This document shows, piece after piece, positions 16,849-25,898 of a stretch of 64,000 bases of DNA. The notes under the pieces were generated by a model. The model was not told the origin of the DNA. It saw only the letters and a program-made list of their open reading frames with translations, and made no database searches. Each line of letters starts with the position of its first letter. The stretch's first letter is position 1. Source of the DNA: Irineochytrium annulatum (lineage: Eukaryota > Chytridiomycota > Chytridiomycetes > Chytridiales > Chytridiaceae); NCBI GenBank assembly GCA_027600665.1, contig JADGJL010000002.1, positions 124,001 through 188,000 on the forward strand, given 5' to 3'. The translations under genes were made by a program, and so were the position numbers.

Positions 16849-18036
16849 ATGAAGGACCAATGGAACGCCATTGTCAACCAGGTGATCGTTGAACCGACAG
16901 GACAGGGTAGGCTGAACGGACTCAGCTATATGGTCAAGGATGTATATGCCGTCCGTGGCAATACAAATGGCGCGGGTAATCCGTGTTGGCTCCAGACGCA
17001 TGGACCCGAGGCGGAACACGCGGAAACGCTCAACCTGTTATTGCAGCAAGGAGCAAGGCTAACGGGCATGACGCATACGGATGAGCTGATGTTCAGCTTG
17101 AATGGTGAAAATGTTCATTATGGAACACCAGTGAATCCAAGGGCTCCCGATCGCATCCCTGGCGGTTCATCGAGCGGATCGGCGGTTGCCGTCGCCGCTG
17201 GGCTTGCTGACTTCTCCCTTGGAACGGATACGGGAGGATCGGTCCGTGTTCCATCTTCGTACTGTGGAATTTATGGAATGCGTCCATCGCATGGCCTTGT
17301 CTCCGCGAAAGGCGTTATCCCACTCGCTCCCAGCTTCGACACCATCGGCTGGATGGCACGTGATCTCGAAACGCTGTGCCGGGTAGGAGAAGTGCTTTTG
17401 CCGCAGACAGACTCGGGTACAGGCTTCAGCCGGGTGCTCATCGGTGAGGATGCGTGGGAGCTTGCTGACACGGAGAGCAAAGAGGCGCTTACCCCTTACC
17501 TGAAGTTGCTGTGCGGCATGGCTGCGAGCCATGAAACTGTTCGCATCGCCCCTCAGGGTCTACCTGAATGGATGACCATGTTCAGGACGATCCAGGGTTA
17601 TGAAATATGGCAGGAGCACGGGGCGTGGATTGAACGTGAGCAGCCGACCTTCGGACCAGATACGGCCGGGCGATTCTCCTGGGCAAGCACCGTTGAACGT
17701 GCCGATCAGGAGAAGGCAGCCAAACGCCGGGTTGAGGTGTGCAAGCACATGGCTGACCTACTCAGAACGGATACGGTGCTTGTGATTCCGACGACGACTG
17801 GAGCGGCCCCGAAGTTGGGCTTGGGCGGGCCTTTAATTGAAGAACGAAGAGTGAAAACGATGCGTTTAACCTGCATTTCCGGCTTGTCGGGTCTGCCGCA
17901 GCTTACGATTCCCGCTGCGGAGGTACTGGGCTGCCCGGTCGGTATTTCGATCATTGCCGGTCCGGGACAAGATCAACGTCTGCTGGAATGGGCCACATCC
18001 TTTCTTTCAGCAATAAATTCAGAAGTAAAAGGATAA
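16849..18036 (+). CDS. Amidase-signature (AS) family amidase
   Basis: A 395-residue amidase with the Ser-cisSer-Lys triad: Lys30 (GLSYMVKDVYAVRG), Ser107 (PGGSSSGSA) and Ser131 (TDTGGSVRVPSS). It is shorter than GatA or AtzE, lacking N-terminal residues and part of the C-terminal region, but the core and the C-terminal AEVLGCPVGISIIAGPGQD segment are complete. It follows the RutB-like gene by 21 bp. AS enzymes hydrolyse aliphatic and aromatic amides, including biuret-pathway intermediates (AtzE) and indoleacetamide. The substrate is unknown; proximity suggests the second or third hydrolytic step on the same compound. Confidence 0.88.
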   Translation: MKDQWNAIVNQVIVEPTGQGRLNGLSYMVKDVYAVRGNTNGAGNPCWLQTHGPEAEHAETLNLLLQQGARLTGMTHTDELMFSLNGENVHYGTPVNPRAPDRIPGGSSSGSAVAVAAGLADFSLGTDTGGSVRVPSSYCGIYGMRPSHGLVSAKGVIPLAPSFDTIGWMARDLETLCRVGEVLLPQTDSGTGFSRVLIGEDAWELADTESKEALTPYLKLLCGMAASHETVRIAPQGLPEWMTMFRTIQGYEIWQEHGAWIEREQPTFGPDTAGRFSWASTVERADQEKAAKRRVEVCKHMADLLRTDTVLVIPTTTGAAPKLGLGGPLIEERRVKTMRLTCISGLSGLPQLTIPAAEVLGCPVGISIIAGPGQDQRLLEWATSFLSAINSEVKG

Positions 18037-18108
18037 GAGCATCATTCGATATATGAACATGAAGTTACACGTATAAACAATAAAGCCTCAGGAGAAAGGG
18101 TGTCTGTT

Positions 18109-18951
18109 ATGTTTCAACGATATGAAGGAACAGCGTGGGAGGAACGATTTTTGCCCCGTCTGACAAGCAAACAGGTTCAAGAACTGCCAAAGGATAAGGC
18201 GCTGATTATTCTCCCAGTCGGAGCTGTGGAGCAGCATGGCCCCCATCTGCCTGTATATACGGACACTTTGATTGGGGAAGCGACATTATCACAAACGCTG
18301 GAGCGGGTGCGGGCGGATAAAGAAATCTGGCTGCTGCCTCCGGTCTCGTATGGCAAAAGCAATGAACATATCGGACTTCCGGGCACGATTTCCTTATCTG
18401 CGAGCACACTGCATGCCATCATGCTGGACATTGCAGAAAGTCTGAAGGCTAGTGGTTTTCGCAAGTTACTGTTGTTTAACACCCATGGCGGCAACGCGGA
18501 TTTGCTAAATACGGTATCACGAGAAATACGGATCAGAACGGGGATGATGGTTTTCTATCTCAGTCCCGGCAGTCTGAATGTGGCAGAGGATCTCCTGTCT
18601 TCCGAGGAGCTGGAATACGGTATTCATGGTGGTGATTATGAGACCTCTCTCGTGATGTCCATCAAACCGGACTGGGTGGACAAGGAGTTCCTCGTCAAAG
18701 AGCTTCCTGATATGTCCTCTTACCGCTTTCTTACATTAGAAGGGAAAATTCGTTTCGCCTGGAAGATGGCTGATATCTCCGCTACCGGCATTGCTGGTGA
18801 TGCTACGACGGCCACGCCTGAGAAAGGCAGCATTATTCAGGATAGAATCTCAACGATTTTGTCAGAGGCGCTGGAGGAACTGTGTGATTTTGAAATCACC
18901 GATGTCCGCAGGACCGAACCGGTTCAACAGCCAGCAGGAAGCACCCTGTGA
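18109..18951 (+). CDS. Creatininase-family metalloenzyme
   Basis: A 280-residue metal-dependent amidohydrolase of the creatininase family. Motifs for two divalent metals are visible: VEQHGPHLPVYTD (Glu41, His43, Asp52), NTHGGN (His126) and GIHGGDYETS (Glu178). The family opens cyclic amides (creatinine) or deformylates pyrimidine intermediates (ArfB in F420/flavin-type pathways). Two starts are possible: GTG 18100, five bases after GGAG, and ATG 18109, eight bases after AAGGG; I prefer ATG. Its stop overlaps the GTG start of the next gene (GTGA), so the two are translationally coupled. Confidence 0.87.
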   Translation: MFQRYEGTAWEERFLPRLTSKQVQELPKDKALIILPVGAVEQHGPHLPVYTDTLIGEATLSQTLERVRADKEIWLLPPVSYGKSNEHIGLPGTISLSASTLHAIMLDIAESLKASGFRKLLLFNTHGGNADLLNTVSREIRIRTGMMVFYLSPGSLNVAEDLLSSEELEYGIHGGDYETSLVMSIKPDWVDKEFLVKELPDMSSYRFLTLEGKIRFAWKMADISATGIAGDATTATPEKGSIIQDRISTILSEALEELCDFEITDVRRTEPVQQPAGSTL

Positions 18952-19814
18952 AGCTCGTCAGTCTGAAATACGGCGATGGCGAACAGGCCGCGATTGAACA
19001 TGCGGAACAATTCTTTCTTCTGCATGAGATCAACAGGGCGGAAGGAAGCACATGGGGCACCTCCGTTATGGAGATTTTGCAGCAAGGCCAGCTAGAGGAG
19101 CTAATCCAGTGGTATCAGAAGCACGGGGATAGAGCAGTTTCATCAATACCTTTCATACCTTCAGAAGGAGCCATAGCTGCTCCGCTCTTCCGCCACCCTC
19201 GTAAAATATGGGGAATTGGCATGAATTATGTGCAAAAAGCAATCGATCTCGCATCCACTCCTCCAGAGCGTGAGCCAGTCTGCTTCATGAAGCCGGACTC
19301 AAGCCTGATCGGGCCGGAAGAGTATATCCAGCTGACGGCTCAGGATGTGAATGTGACATCAGAAGCAGAGCTTGGCATTATCATCGGCCGAACCTGCAAA
19401 AATGTGCCGGAAGAACGTGCGCAGGAGGTCATTGCAGGTTTTGCCGCAACGCTGGATATGACTAACCAGGACATTCACGCACGGAACCCGAGATTCCTGC
19501 AGCGATCCAAGGTATTCGATACATTCTTCAGTCTCGGACCACAACTAATAACACCTGATGAAATAAGTGATCTGCAGAGCCTCGTCGTTGAAACGGTGTT
19601 GAATGATGAGGTTATTCATAGCAATACGGTGTCTCGCATGATGTATCATCCATGGTTCATTGTCTCGTATTTTTCACAGATGATGACTCTCTATCCGGGT
19701 GATGTGATCATGACAGGCACACCCGGGTCCGTCCGGATTCAGCAAGGAGATGTGGCCGAGTGTAGAATCACTGGCTTTATGACGCTTCGAAATCCGGTAG
19801 GAGAAGTCGTATAA
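18948..19814 (+). CDS. Fumarylacetoacetate hydrolase (FAH) family protein
   Basis: A 288-residue protein with the FAH C-terminal domain (about residues 80-285). The entry strand KIWGIGMNYVQKAID, the metal-binding acidic cluster (SEAELGIIIGR) and the MTNQDIHARNPRFLQRSKVFDTF helix are typical; GDVIMTGTPGSV closes the active site. Members cleave C-C bonds of 2,4-diketo acids, or hydrolyse or decarboxylate ring-fission products. The GTG start overlaps the creatininase-family stop (GTGA), with AGGA upstream. In this operon it could act after ring opening. Substrate not identifiable. Confidence 0.87.
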   Translation: MKLVSLKYGDGEQAAIEHAEQFFLLHEINRAEGSTWGTSVMEILQQGQLEELIQWYQKHGDRAVSSIPFIPSEGAIAAPLFRHPRKIWGIGMNYVQKAIDLASTPPEREPVCFMKPDSSLIGPEEYIQLTAQDVNVTSEAELGIIIGRTCKNVPEERAQEVIAGFAATLDMTNQDIHARNPRFLQRSKVFDTFFSLGPQLITPDEISDLQSLVVETVLNDEVIHSNTVSRMMYHPWFIVSYFSQMMTLYPGDVIMTGTPGSVRIQQGDVAECRITGFMTLRNPVGEVV

Positions 19815-19849
19815 ATCATCAGTAATTTTCCTTGGGGAGTGGTAATGAG

Positions 19850-20866
19850 ATGAACAAGTACAGACAAAAGGGAACTGTCGTTTTACTCGCAGCAATACTT
19901 TCCTTATCCACATTGCTGGCGGCTTGCGGGAATCAGCCAACGGCTGAGAATGCCTCTGCTGCAGGGGGAAGCGAGGAACTCATGGCAATTACACAGGTGA
20001 CGAACTGGTTTGCACAAGCAGAGCACGGGGGTCTGTATGCGGCAAAGGAACAAGGATATTACAATGAGGCTGGTCTCGATATGACCATCCAGGCAGGTGG
20101 GCCGCAGGTGTCTCCAACACAGATTGTGGCTTCAGGCAAGGCGCAGTTCGGACTGGCAACAGCGGATCAATTGCTGGTCGCTCGTGAAGAAGGAATCCCT
20201 CTTGTTGCGATTGCAACGATATTCCAGAAAAGCCCGCAGGGACTTATGGTTCATGCCAATCAGAACATGTCCTCCCTGGCCGATTTGAACAACCGCTCCG
20301 TATACGTGGGGACAGGCTCGGTGTTTTGGGATTTTGTGAAGAGTAAATACCAATTGGGTAACGTGAAGGAATTGGCTTATACCGGTTCTTTGGCTCCTTT
20401 TGTAGCCGATGAAACGGTTGCCATTCAGGGATATGTAACCAGTGAGCCGTACGAGATGAAGCAGCAGAATGTAGACATTGATTTCCTGCTACTGGCGGAT
20501 GCCGGTTATAACCCGTATTCCAATGTGCTGTTCACCACGGAGCAGTATATCCAGGATCATCCTGATATTGTGCGTGGTTATGTCGAGGCTTCGATGAAGG
20601 GCTGGGATTATTACAAAACCAATTATGATACCGTGAATGACGTCATTTTAAAGGAAAACCCTGATTTTACGAAAGAAAAGCTGAACTATGCCGCAGAAGC
20701 GCTTATCCCGTTTGTATATGAAGGTGATGCGGCGACACATGGTGTTGGCTACATGACAGAGGAACGCTGGACGGAGCTCGGAAAGCAGCTTAAGGAGATT
20801 GGGGCATTGAAAGAGGAGCCTGATGTCAGCAAAGTATTTACGGATGAGTTCTTGCCGAATTCCTAA
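19850..20866 (+). CDS. Substrate-binding lipoprotein 2 (NMT1/ThiY-like)
   Basis: A 338-residue lipoprotein, paralogue of the binding protein at 14922. The lipobox is LSTLLAAC (Cys near 26). The binding-site segments are again recognisable: TNWFAQAEHGGLYAAKEQ, GLDMTIQAGGPQVSPTQIVASGKAQFG and GYVTSEPYEMKQQNVDIDF. GGGGAG lies ten bases before ATG 19850; the earlier start at 19832 lacks a ribosome site. No extra ATPase or permease accompanies it, so both binding proteins presumably dock on the one permease dimer. This would give the importer a second ligand, such as a breakdown intermediate or analogue. Confidence 0.88.
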   Translation: MNKYRQKGTVVLLAAILSLSTLLAACGNQPTAENASAAGGSEELMAITQVTNWFAQAEHGGLYAAKEQGYYNEAGLDMTIQAGGPQVSPTQIVASGKAQFGLATADQLLVAREEGIPLVAIATIFQKSPQGLMVHANQNMSSLADLNNRSVYVGTGSVFWDFVKSKYQLGNVKELAYTGSLAPFVADETVAIQGYVTSEPYEMKQQNVDIDFLLLADAGYNPYSNVLFTTEQYIQDHPDIVRGYVEASMKGWDYYKTNYDTVNDVILKENPDFTKEKLNYAAEALIPFVYEGDAATHGVGYMTEERWTELGKQLKEIGALKEEPDVSKVFTDEFLPNS

Positions 20867-20915
20867 GAGATTCCTTTAATGAGATCAGTATTACAACATA
20901 CGGGAGGGGAACCGA

Positions 20916-22250
20916 ATGAATGAACATTGGATAACCGTATTGAAAGAACGCATGGATCCGGAATTGCTGCATTGGGAGGAGGCGGCGCTTGCCAAATATT
21001 CGATGGATTATCATCACTTCTCTCCTGTGCTGGCCAGTCAGCTGCAGGGTAAGGTCGCCGAGTGCATCGCCAGTCCGCGCACCGAGGAAGAACTTGACGA
21101 TCTGCTCTCCATAGCAGCAGAGCTGGGAGTTCCGCTAACCATCAGGGGGAACGGCACCGGCAACTATGGCCAATGTGTTCCGGTCACAGGCGGAATCGTC
21201 CTGAATCTGGCCAAATACAACAAGGTGCTCGAAATGGGAGAAGGCACGATGCGGATCCAGGCCGGGGCCAGACTCGGCAAAATGGAATCTACTGCCCGCA
21301 AGGCAGGTTACGAGCTGCGTACGATGCCTTCCACCTTTCAATCCGCGACGATCGGCGGTTTTTTATGCGGCGGTTTTGGCGGCATCGGTTCGATCAGCTG
21401 GGGAACGATCTGGGATGGGCTGGTACGTTCTCTAAAAATCAAGACTGTTGAGGTTCATCCCCGTACCATTGAGCTCCAGGGGGACGAAGTGCTGCCTTAC
21501 CTGCATACTTACGGTACAATCGGCATTTTGTCCGAAGTGGAAATCAATCTGGCTCCCCGAGTGGAATGGATGCAATGGGCAGTGACCTTTGACCGTTTTG
21601 AACAGGCTTTTCGCTTCGGGCAGTCGGTAGCTGAGGACAATTCCTTGGTGAAACGGCTAATTTCCATCCATGAATGGCCGGTACCATCCTATTTTCTTCC
21701 GCTTGATCTCCCCGCTGACCATGCTGTCGCATTACTGGAAGTGGATACAGCCAACGAATCCCAGCTTGAACGTATCCTATCGGAGTATGGAGGGCACTTG
21801 GCTATGAAGGTCTCTGCCGAACAGTATCACAAAGGTGTAGGTGTCTCCGATTTCACATGGAATCATACAACTTTGTGGGCGCGCAAGGCAGATCCTGACT
21901 TGACTTACCTGCAGCTCAATTTTGACCCCTCCAGTGCCCTTGAGCAAATCTCATCAATGAAAAAGGAATATCCGGAAGTGATGAATCATATCGAGTTTGC
22001 CCGGCAAAACGGAAATTTGCTGATCTCCGGCTTGCCGCTGGTTCCCTTCACAACGGAGGAAAACCTGAATCAGCTGATGGAATGTTACGAGAAAAACCGC
22101 GTTATCGTCAACAATCCGCATACATGGGATTTGAAGGAAGGCGGGCGATCGTACGCCCATGATCGTTTGTGGGAAATCAAACATCGCAATGACCCGAAGG
22201 GAATTTTGAATCAGGAGAAATTAAAGCGTTCGGCAGTTAGCGGTATCTGA
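20916..22250 (+). CDS. FAD-binding oxidoreductase (PCMH/GlcD type)
   Basis: A 444-residue flavoprotein with an N-terminal PCMH-type FAD domain (about residues 45-215). PLTIRGNGTGNYGQCVPVTGG binds the FAD pyrophosphate, and SATIGGFLCGGFGGIGSISWG is the second FAD segment. The C-terminal cap is divergent from glycolate oxidase and lactate dehydrogenase. A histidine that could carry covalent FAD is not evident in the usual RG-G-H position (here RGNGTG), so FAD is probably bound non-covalently. It would oxidise a hydroxy acid, alcohol or ring carbon of the pathway intermediate. GGGAGGGG precedes the ATG. Confidence 0.87.
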   Translation: MNEHWITVLKERMDPELLHWEEAALAKYSMDYHHFSPVLASQLQGKVAECIASPRTEEELDDLLSIAAELGVPLTIRGNGTGNYGQCVPVTGGIVLNLAKYNKVLEMGEGTMRIQAGARLGKMESTARKAGYELRTMPSTFQSATIGGFLCGGFGGIGSISWGTIWDGLVRSLKIKTVEVHPRTIELQGDEVLPYLHTYGTIGILSEVEINLAPRVEWMQWAVTFDRFEQAFRFGQSVAEDNSLVKRLISIHEWPVPSYFLPLDLPADHAVALLEVDTANESQLERILSEYGGHLAMKVSAEQYHKGVGVSDFTWNHTTLWARKADPDLTYLQLNFDPSSALEQISSMKKEYPEVMNHIEFARQNGNLLISGLPLVPFTTEENLNQLMECYEKNRVIVNNPHTWDLKEGGRSYAHDRLWEIKHRNDPKGILNQEKLKRSAVSGI

Positions 22251-22346
22251 TCAACGGGTGACGGAAGAATGGCGCAGCCTGCAGCAGTTAACGTGACATG
22301 CGGATTTTACTAGTCAATCCGTATCTACAGCAAAGGAGCGAGTTGC

Positions 22347-24029
22347 ATGAAATTTGGAAATGTAGTCATCCGCCGAAAGGTCCCTTGCACGATGCGCGAC
22401 GGCATAACGTTGTATTCAGATATATACCTGCCGGACGAGACAGGAGAATATCCTGTGCTGCTGATGCGCCAGCCCTACGGACGGTCGATTGCCTCTACCG
22501 TTACGCATGCCCACCCCGTCTGGTATGCAAGTAAGGGATATATCGTGGTAATCCAGGATGTCAGAGGGCGGGGCGAGTCGGAAGGCGAATTTAATCCGTT
22601 TGTTCAAGAAGCAGAGGACGGATTTGATACCATCGAATGGGCAGCCGGTCTCTCCGGCTCGACCGGGAACGTAGGCATGTACGGTTTCTCTTATCAAGGG
22701 CTAACACAATGGGCAGCAGCTTCCCTTCACCCTCCTGCGCTCAAGGCGATTGCACCGAGCATGTGTCCGGCAGACATGTATCATGGCTTGTTTTATCCAC
22801 ATGGCTCCTTCGCACTTGGCAACCATCTGCCGTGGGCTTTCCAACTGGCTCGTGACACGGCACAAAGAGCGGGTGACTTCGAAACGGCAGAGCAATGCTC
22901 ACGACTCATGCGCAGCCCCGATGAGATGCTTTGGAAAATGCCATTGAATGAAAGACATCCAATTCTGGAGCAATACTTTCCCTCATTTTATGATTGGATC
23001 GATCATCAAGCGTACGATGAGTACTGGGAGCAGATGAACTGGATCAACGATATCGTAAAGGAACCCGTGCCGGCGCTTCATATTGGGGGATGGTATGACG
23101 GTTTCCTCATGGGCACGTTACAGTCGTTCGAAGCTCTGCAAGCTACGGCCACACCGGATTGCTTTCATCGGCTCATTGTCGGCCCGTGGGCCCATATTCC
23201 ATGGGGGCGAAGAGCGGGCGGAATCGATCATGGCGAGCAGGCGGATGGTGATCATCATCTGGAGCAGCTGCGCTGGTTTGATTATTGGCTGAAGGGCAAG
23301 GAAGACATGGAACTGTCTGGTGAACTGCCGATCCGATATTTTGACCAATTGAGTCATGAATGGCATACGGGAGAACAGCTGCCTTCTCTATATGAGGATG
23401 GGGCCTCTCCGTCCGAATGGTTTTATCTGTCCGGGTCACAGACCCCGGCGAATGGTGCGGCAGGAGGGGGGAGACTCGAAAAGCATAAGGAAGATGTAGA
23501 GGAAGCTGTGCCGGATGTATTCGTGTACGACTCACGTCTGCCGATGCGCCTGGACTCTTACCTGCCGTCGGACCGAGCTGCCATTCAGGAACGGCAAGAA
23601 ATTCTGGTATATACGGGAGGGCCGCTTGCAGAGGATATCCCGATTTTTGGGTCCCCGGAGTTATCCGTGCAGTACCAAACATTGGGAGGTCCGACGGATC
23701 TGGTAGCCATCCTCACCACCGTATCCGAGAAAGGAACGGCCCGGCTACTGAGTGTGGGTCGCACGGAAATCTGCAGTGAAGGAGCAGATGCTTCCAATGA
23801 ATGGAGAACAGCGCAGATCCGGCTGCGTCCCTTGGCGGCCACCCTTCCGGCTGGCTCGTATGTCCGGCTTGAGTTGACAGGCAGCGCCTTCCCGTTATTC
23901 GCCCGGCATCCAAACGGTGTTAGAGACGAGATGAACAGCACGGGAACAGGTGGGTTGAAAATTGCTACCACAGCTGTTCGCAGTACAGAACAGGACATAT
24001 CCTGTTTGAGGCTACCGGTAAAAAGATAA
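22347..24029 (+). CDS. CocE/NonD-family hydrolase (peptidase S15-like)
   Basis: A 560-residue serine hydrolase. An alpha/beta-hydrolase domain (about residues 15-300) carries the nucleophile in GMYGFSYQGLTQ and the oxyanion-side DVRGRGESEGEF. The helical cap follows, and a C-terminal jelly-roll (about 390-560) is typical of X-Pro dipeptidyl peptidase and cocaine esterase. HIGGWYDGF and VGPWAH contribute the acid and histidine. The family hydrolyses esters and some amides. No signal peptide, so it is cytoplasmic. AAGGAG lies before the ATG. In the operon it may remove an acyl or ester side chain of the imported compound. Confidence 0.9.
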   Translation: MKFGNVVIRRKVPCTMRDGITLYSDIYLPDETGEYPVLLMRQPYGRSIASTVTHAHPVWYASKGYIVVIQDVRGRGESEGEFNPFVQEAEDGFDTIEWAAGLSGSTGNVGMYGFSYQGLTQWAAASLHPPALKAIAPSMCPADMYHGLFYPHGSFALGNHLPWAFQLARDTAQRAGDFETAEQCSRLMRSPDEMLWKMPLNERHPILEQYFPSFYDWIDHQAYDEYWEQMNWINDIVKEPVPALHIGGWYDGFLMGTLQSFEALQATATPDCFHRLIVGPWAHIPWGRRAGGIDHGEQADGDHHLEQLRWFDYWLKGKEDMELSGELPIRYFDQLSHEWHTGEQLPSLYEDGASPSEWFYLSGSQTPANGAAGGGRLEKHKEDVEEAVPDVFVYDSRLPMRLDSYLPSDRAAIQERQEILVYTGGPLAEDIPIFGSPELSVQYQTLGGPTDLVAILTTVSEKGTARLLSVGRTEICSEGADASNEWRTAQIRLRPLAATLPAGSYVRLELTGSAFPLFARHPNGVRDEMNSTGTGGLKIATTAVRSTEQDISCLRLPVKR

Positions 24030-24075
24030 AAAGCGAAGCATAAATTAAAATCAATCAAAGTGAGGTTGAATGTAT

Positions 24076-24516
24076 ATGGTGAACATTCCAGGTCTGGTTG
24101 CTGGTAACTTTGAGAATTGTCCCGTCCACAAAATTTCCGCACAGGATACGAATAAGTTCATCCTGCTGTGCGACAGGGAGCAGGTTCCTTTCACTTCATT
24201 TGTGGAGATCTTCGAGGTTGGAGGCAGAACTCCATCCAATGAACACCGGGAAGCTTATGAATATTTTTATGTGTTAAAAGGGGAGGGGCTAGCCAAAGTT
24301 GGCAGCGAGTATGAGACTCCGGTCCGCCAAGGCTCGTTCATTATCATTCCACCGGGCAACCATCACGATATTATTAACACGGGCAGCACACGTCTGTATT
24401 GTCTGACGACCATGGTACCGGACGAAATGTTCTCGGATATGATCAAAGCGGGTCCGGCCACCAAGCTTGACGAGGAGGATCTGGCCGTGCTTCAGGCGCT
24501 GGCTACCGCACAATGA
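24076..24516 (+). CDS. Single-domain cupin protein
   Basis: A 146-residue cupin. Motif 1 is degenerate: NEHREAYEYFYVLKGEG supplies His and Glu; motif 2 PPGNHHDIINTG supplies a His pair. Such cupins are isomerases, dioxygenases or ligand binders; the ureidoglycine aminohydrolase of purine breakdown is also a cupin but has two domains. Of two close starts, ATG 24076 is ten bases from GAGG and ATG 24070 only four, so 24076 is preferred. Its stop overlaps the next start (ATGA), coupling it to the CodA-like enzyme. Confidence 0.82.
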   Translation: MVNIPGLVAGNFENCPVHKISAQDTNKFILLCDREQVPFTSFVEIFEVGGRTPSNEHREAYEYFYVLKGEGLAKVGSEYETPVRQGSFIIIPPGNHHDIINTGSTRLYCLTTMVPDEMFSDMIKAGPATKLDEEDLAVLQALATAQ

Positions 24517-25841
24517 GTGCAGGGCTGCGTTTCATTAATGTATGCCTTCCGCACCGGAAAGACCTTGGTCTTTATGAACTAAAGGCGGAGGTTGGAAAAT
24601 GGGTTAGCATCCGTCGGCAAGATGATTTCCTTGATGCATGGGAAAGCGGCGCTTCCCGTCTGATGCTCCCGCATCAGGCTGGATCGGATCTGAAACGGCT
24701 CGCAGACGCAGATTGCATCGATCTGCAGGGCGGCATGATGCTTCCTGGCCTGGTTGACTGTCATATGCATCTGGATAAGGCCTTCTCGCTTGAGCAGGTG
24801 TCGAATCGATCCGGTACACTTCATGAAGCTATTCTTAATTACAGCCAGGCTGTACAGACATTCAGCAAGGAGCAGTTAGCGGAACGCATGCTGACGGCTG
24901 CCAGAATGGCACTGAGCTACGGGACCACGACCATAAGGAGCCACCTCGACTTCCCTGTTCATTTGGGGAGAGAGGTGGCCTTTCGGACAATTGAGGCAGC
25001 CTTGGAAGTACGGGAGAAGTTGAAGGGTAATATGGCTATCCAATATGCGCTCATGGTTCCATTCCGTGGCAATCATGAAGCTGCGGATGAGGCCATCGAG
25101 GAAGCACTGCGGATGGGAATTGATGTACTTGGCGGAGCCCCTCATCTGGCAGATGACTCTGAAGGAGAGATTAGCAGGATTTTTCGTATAGCAGAACGTT
25201 TTGGCGTACCTATTGATCTGCATGCTGATGAAAGTGATCATCCCGGAAAAAAAACCGTGCTGAGCATCGCTGAGCATACGATTCGCTACGGTTATCAGGG
25301 CAGAGTGACGGCAGATCATCTGTGCTCATTGTCCGCAATGACGGAAAAAGATGCACAGCATGTGATGGCGAAGATGAAGGAAGCCGGTCTGAACGCGGTA
25401 ACGCTGCCTGCGGTGAACCTGTATCTTCAAGGACGGGAAGATCGCGGCCTGGTAAGACGGGGCACAACACGCATTCGCGAGCTGCTTGCAGAAGGCATTC
25501 CGCTTGCTGCTGCCTCCGACAATATTCAAGACCCATTCCATCCGTTCGGCCGCGGGGATTTGATACAGATCGCCCAAATCACATCATATGCTGCCCATAT
25601 GGGCAGTGAACGGGATTTCGTACAGCTGCTGCGGATGATCACGGATATACCTGCTGAAATCACGGGCTGCGACGAGTATGGAATAGAAGAAGGGCATGAC
25701 TGCAACTTTGTTGTCACGGATGCTTCGGATGTGACGCAGCTGTTATCAGGTACAAAAATGAGTCGCTGGGTGTATGCCTCCGGCAGATGGCAGTCTGCTT
25801 TGCATACCGCTCAGTCATTCACGTCTGAACTGGTAACATGA
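24513..25841 (+). CDS. CodA-like (cytosine deaminase-type) amidohydrolase
   Basis: A 442-residue TIM-barrel metal hydrolase of the cytosine deaminase group. Every catalytic residue of CodA has an equivalent: His84 and His86 (DCHMHLDKAF), His237 and Glu240 (DLHADESDH), His269 (TADHLCSL) and Asp336 (AASDNIQDPFHPFG). The spacings 3, 29 and 67 between the last four are those of E. coli CodA as I recall it. The family deaminates cytosine, creatinine, isoguanine and similar heterocycles. The ATG overlaps the cupin stop. This gene is the best hint that the operon's substrate or an intermediate is an N-heterocycle. Confidence 0.88.
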   Translation: MSAGLRFINVCLPHRKDLGLYELKAEVGKWVSIRRQDDFLDAWESGASRLMLPHQAGSDLKRLADADCIDLQGGMMLPGLVDCHMHLDKAFSLEQVSNRSGTLHEAILNYSQAVQTFSKEQLAERMLTAARMALSYGTTTIRSHLDFPVHLGREVAFRTIEAALEVREKLKGNMAIQYALMVPFRGNHEAADEAIEEALRMGIDVLGGAPHLADDSEGEISRIFRIAERFGVPIDLHADESDHPGKKTVLSIAEHTIRYGYQGRVTADHLCSLSAMTEKDAQHVMAKMKEAGLNAVTLPAVNLYLQGREDRGLVRRGTTRIRELLAEGIPLAAASDNIQDPFHPFGRGDLIQIAQITSYAAHMGSERDFVQLLRMITDIPAEITGCDEYGIEEGHDCNFVVTDASDVTQLLSGTKMSRWVYASGRWQSALHTAQSFTSELVT

Positions 25842-25898
25842 TTAGCAACAAACAGGAATTACCCTCAGTTGAACATAGAAGAGAAAGAAGGTGGCAAG

